Part shown: positions 35,978 through 36,085 of the stretch, in pieces
Layout: every line of letters starts with the position of its first letter
How positions within the stretch are numbered: the stretch's first letter is position 1
Source: Candidatus Cryptobacteroides fimicaballi
GTDB lineage: Bacteria > Bacteroidota > Bacteroidia > Bacteroidales > UBA932
Assembly (NCBI GenBank): GCA_018065485.1
Contig: JAGHTF010000078.1
Location: 1-36,085, forward strand
Length of the DNA stretch: 36,085 nt
Direction: 5' to 3'
Notes under the pieces: generated by a model
Told to the model about the DNA's origin: nothing
What the model saw: only the letters and a program-made list of their open reading frames with translations
The model's database searches: none
Position numbers and translations under genes: made by a program

Positions 35978-36014
35978 GTTGCGCAATACGCGAGTCACTC
36001 GCGTTTTGCGCAAC
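35978..36014. repeat. Interspersed palindromic element, copy 5
   Basis: gttgcgcaatACGCGAGTCACTCGCGTtttgcgcaac: 18-bp arms with one mismatch. Confidence 0.92.
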
Positions 36015-36085
36015 TTTTGCATTTCCCCACCCCCCCCAGACCGTCCGAAAAGTCGGTTTTCGAACGTCTCAAGGTTGTTGATATG

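Noticed and set aside
6253-36014. Palindromic repeats considered as a CRISPR array
   Set aside because: Copies are dispersed kilobases apart with no regular spacers and no cas genes.
1-36085. tRNA, rRNA, prophage or defence-system genes
   Set aside because: No cloverleaf-like or rRNA-like segments were noticed in the short intergenic gaps, and no capsid, integrase, restriction or toxin-antitoxin motifs were recognised apart from the Rpn-family fragment.

Overview
This looks like a chromosomal window from a Bacteroidota (Bacteroidales-like) genome. Evidence: TAnnTTTG -7 boxes, no obvious Shine-Dalgarno sites, and the dcw gene order. From left to right: a 5'-truncated Rpn/PD-(D/E)XK nuclease-family 'transposase' CDS followed by a 22-bp-arm inverted repeat; amidase_3 and aldose epimerase (-); malQ and a GH18 glycosidase (+); a putative outer-membrane barrel, a lipoprotein and a NagD-type HAD phosphatase (+); a DAACS symporter (-); rpsO, pnp and rpiB (+); then a compact minus-strand division/cell-wall cluster, mraZ-rsmH-(ftsL-like)-ftsI-murE-mraY-murD-ftsW-murG-murC-ftsQ-ftsA-ftsZ, followed by gltX and truB. 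Divergent from mraZ are a 1050-aa coiled-coil surface lipoprotein and an OmpA-family protein with a TolA-like Ala-rich linker. I saw no obvious defence or biosynthetic system. The most interesting signals are: (1) a five-copy interspersed palindrome (core ACGCGAGTCACTCGCGT, outer arms TTGCRC/GCGCAA), with four copies directly abutting stop codons; (2) four TGGAA boxes at exact 10-bp spacing upstream of mraZ, a candidate divergent MraZ operator; (3) in-frame repeat or palindromic insertions in essential proteins (four 18-bp repeats in gltX, an inverted-repeat-bounded insert in truB, repeats in the ftsA linker and the pnp tail). All calls come from reading the sequence and family knowledge. No database search or folding was run.
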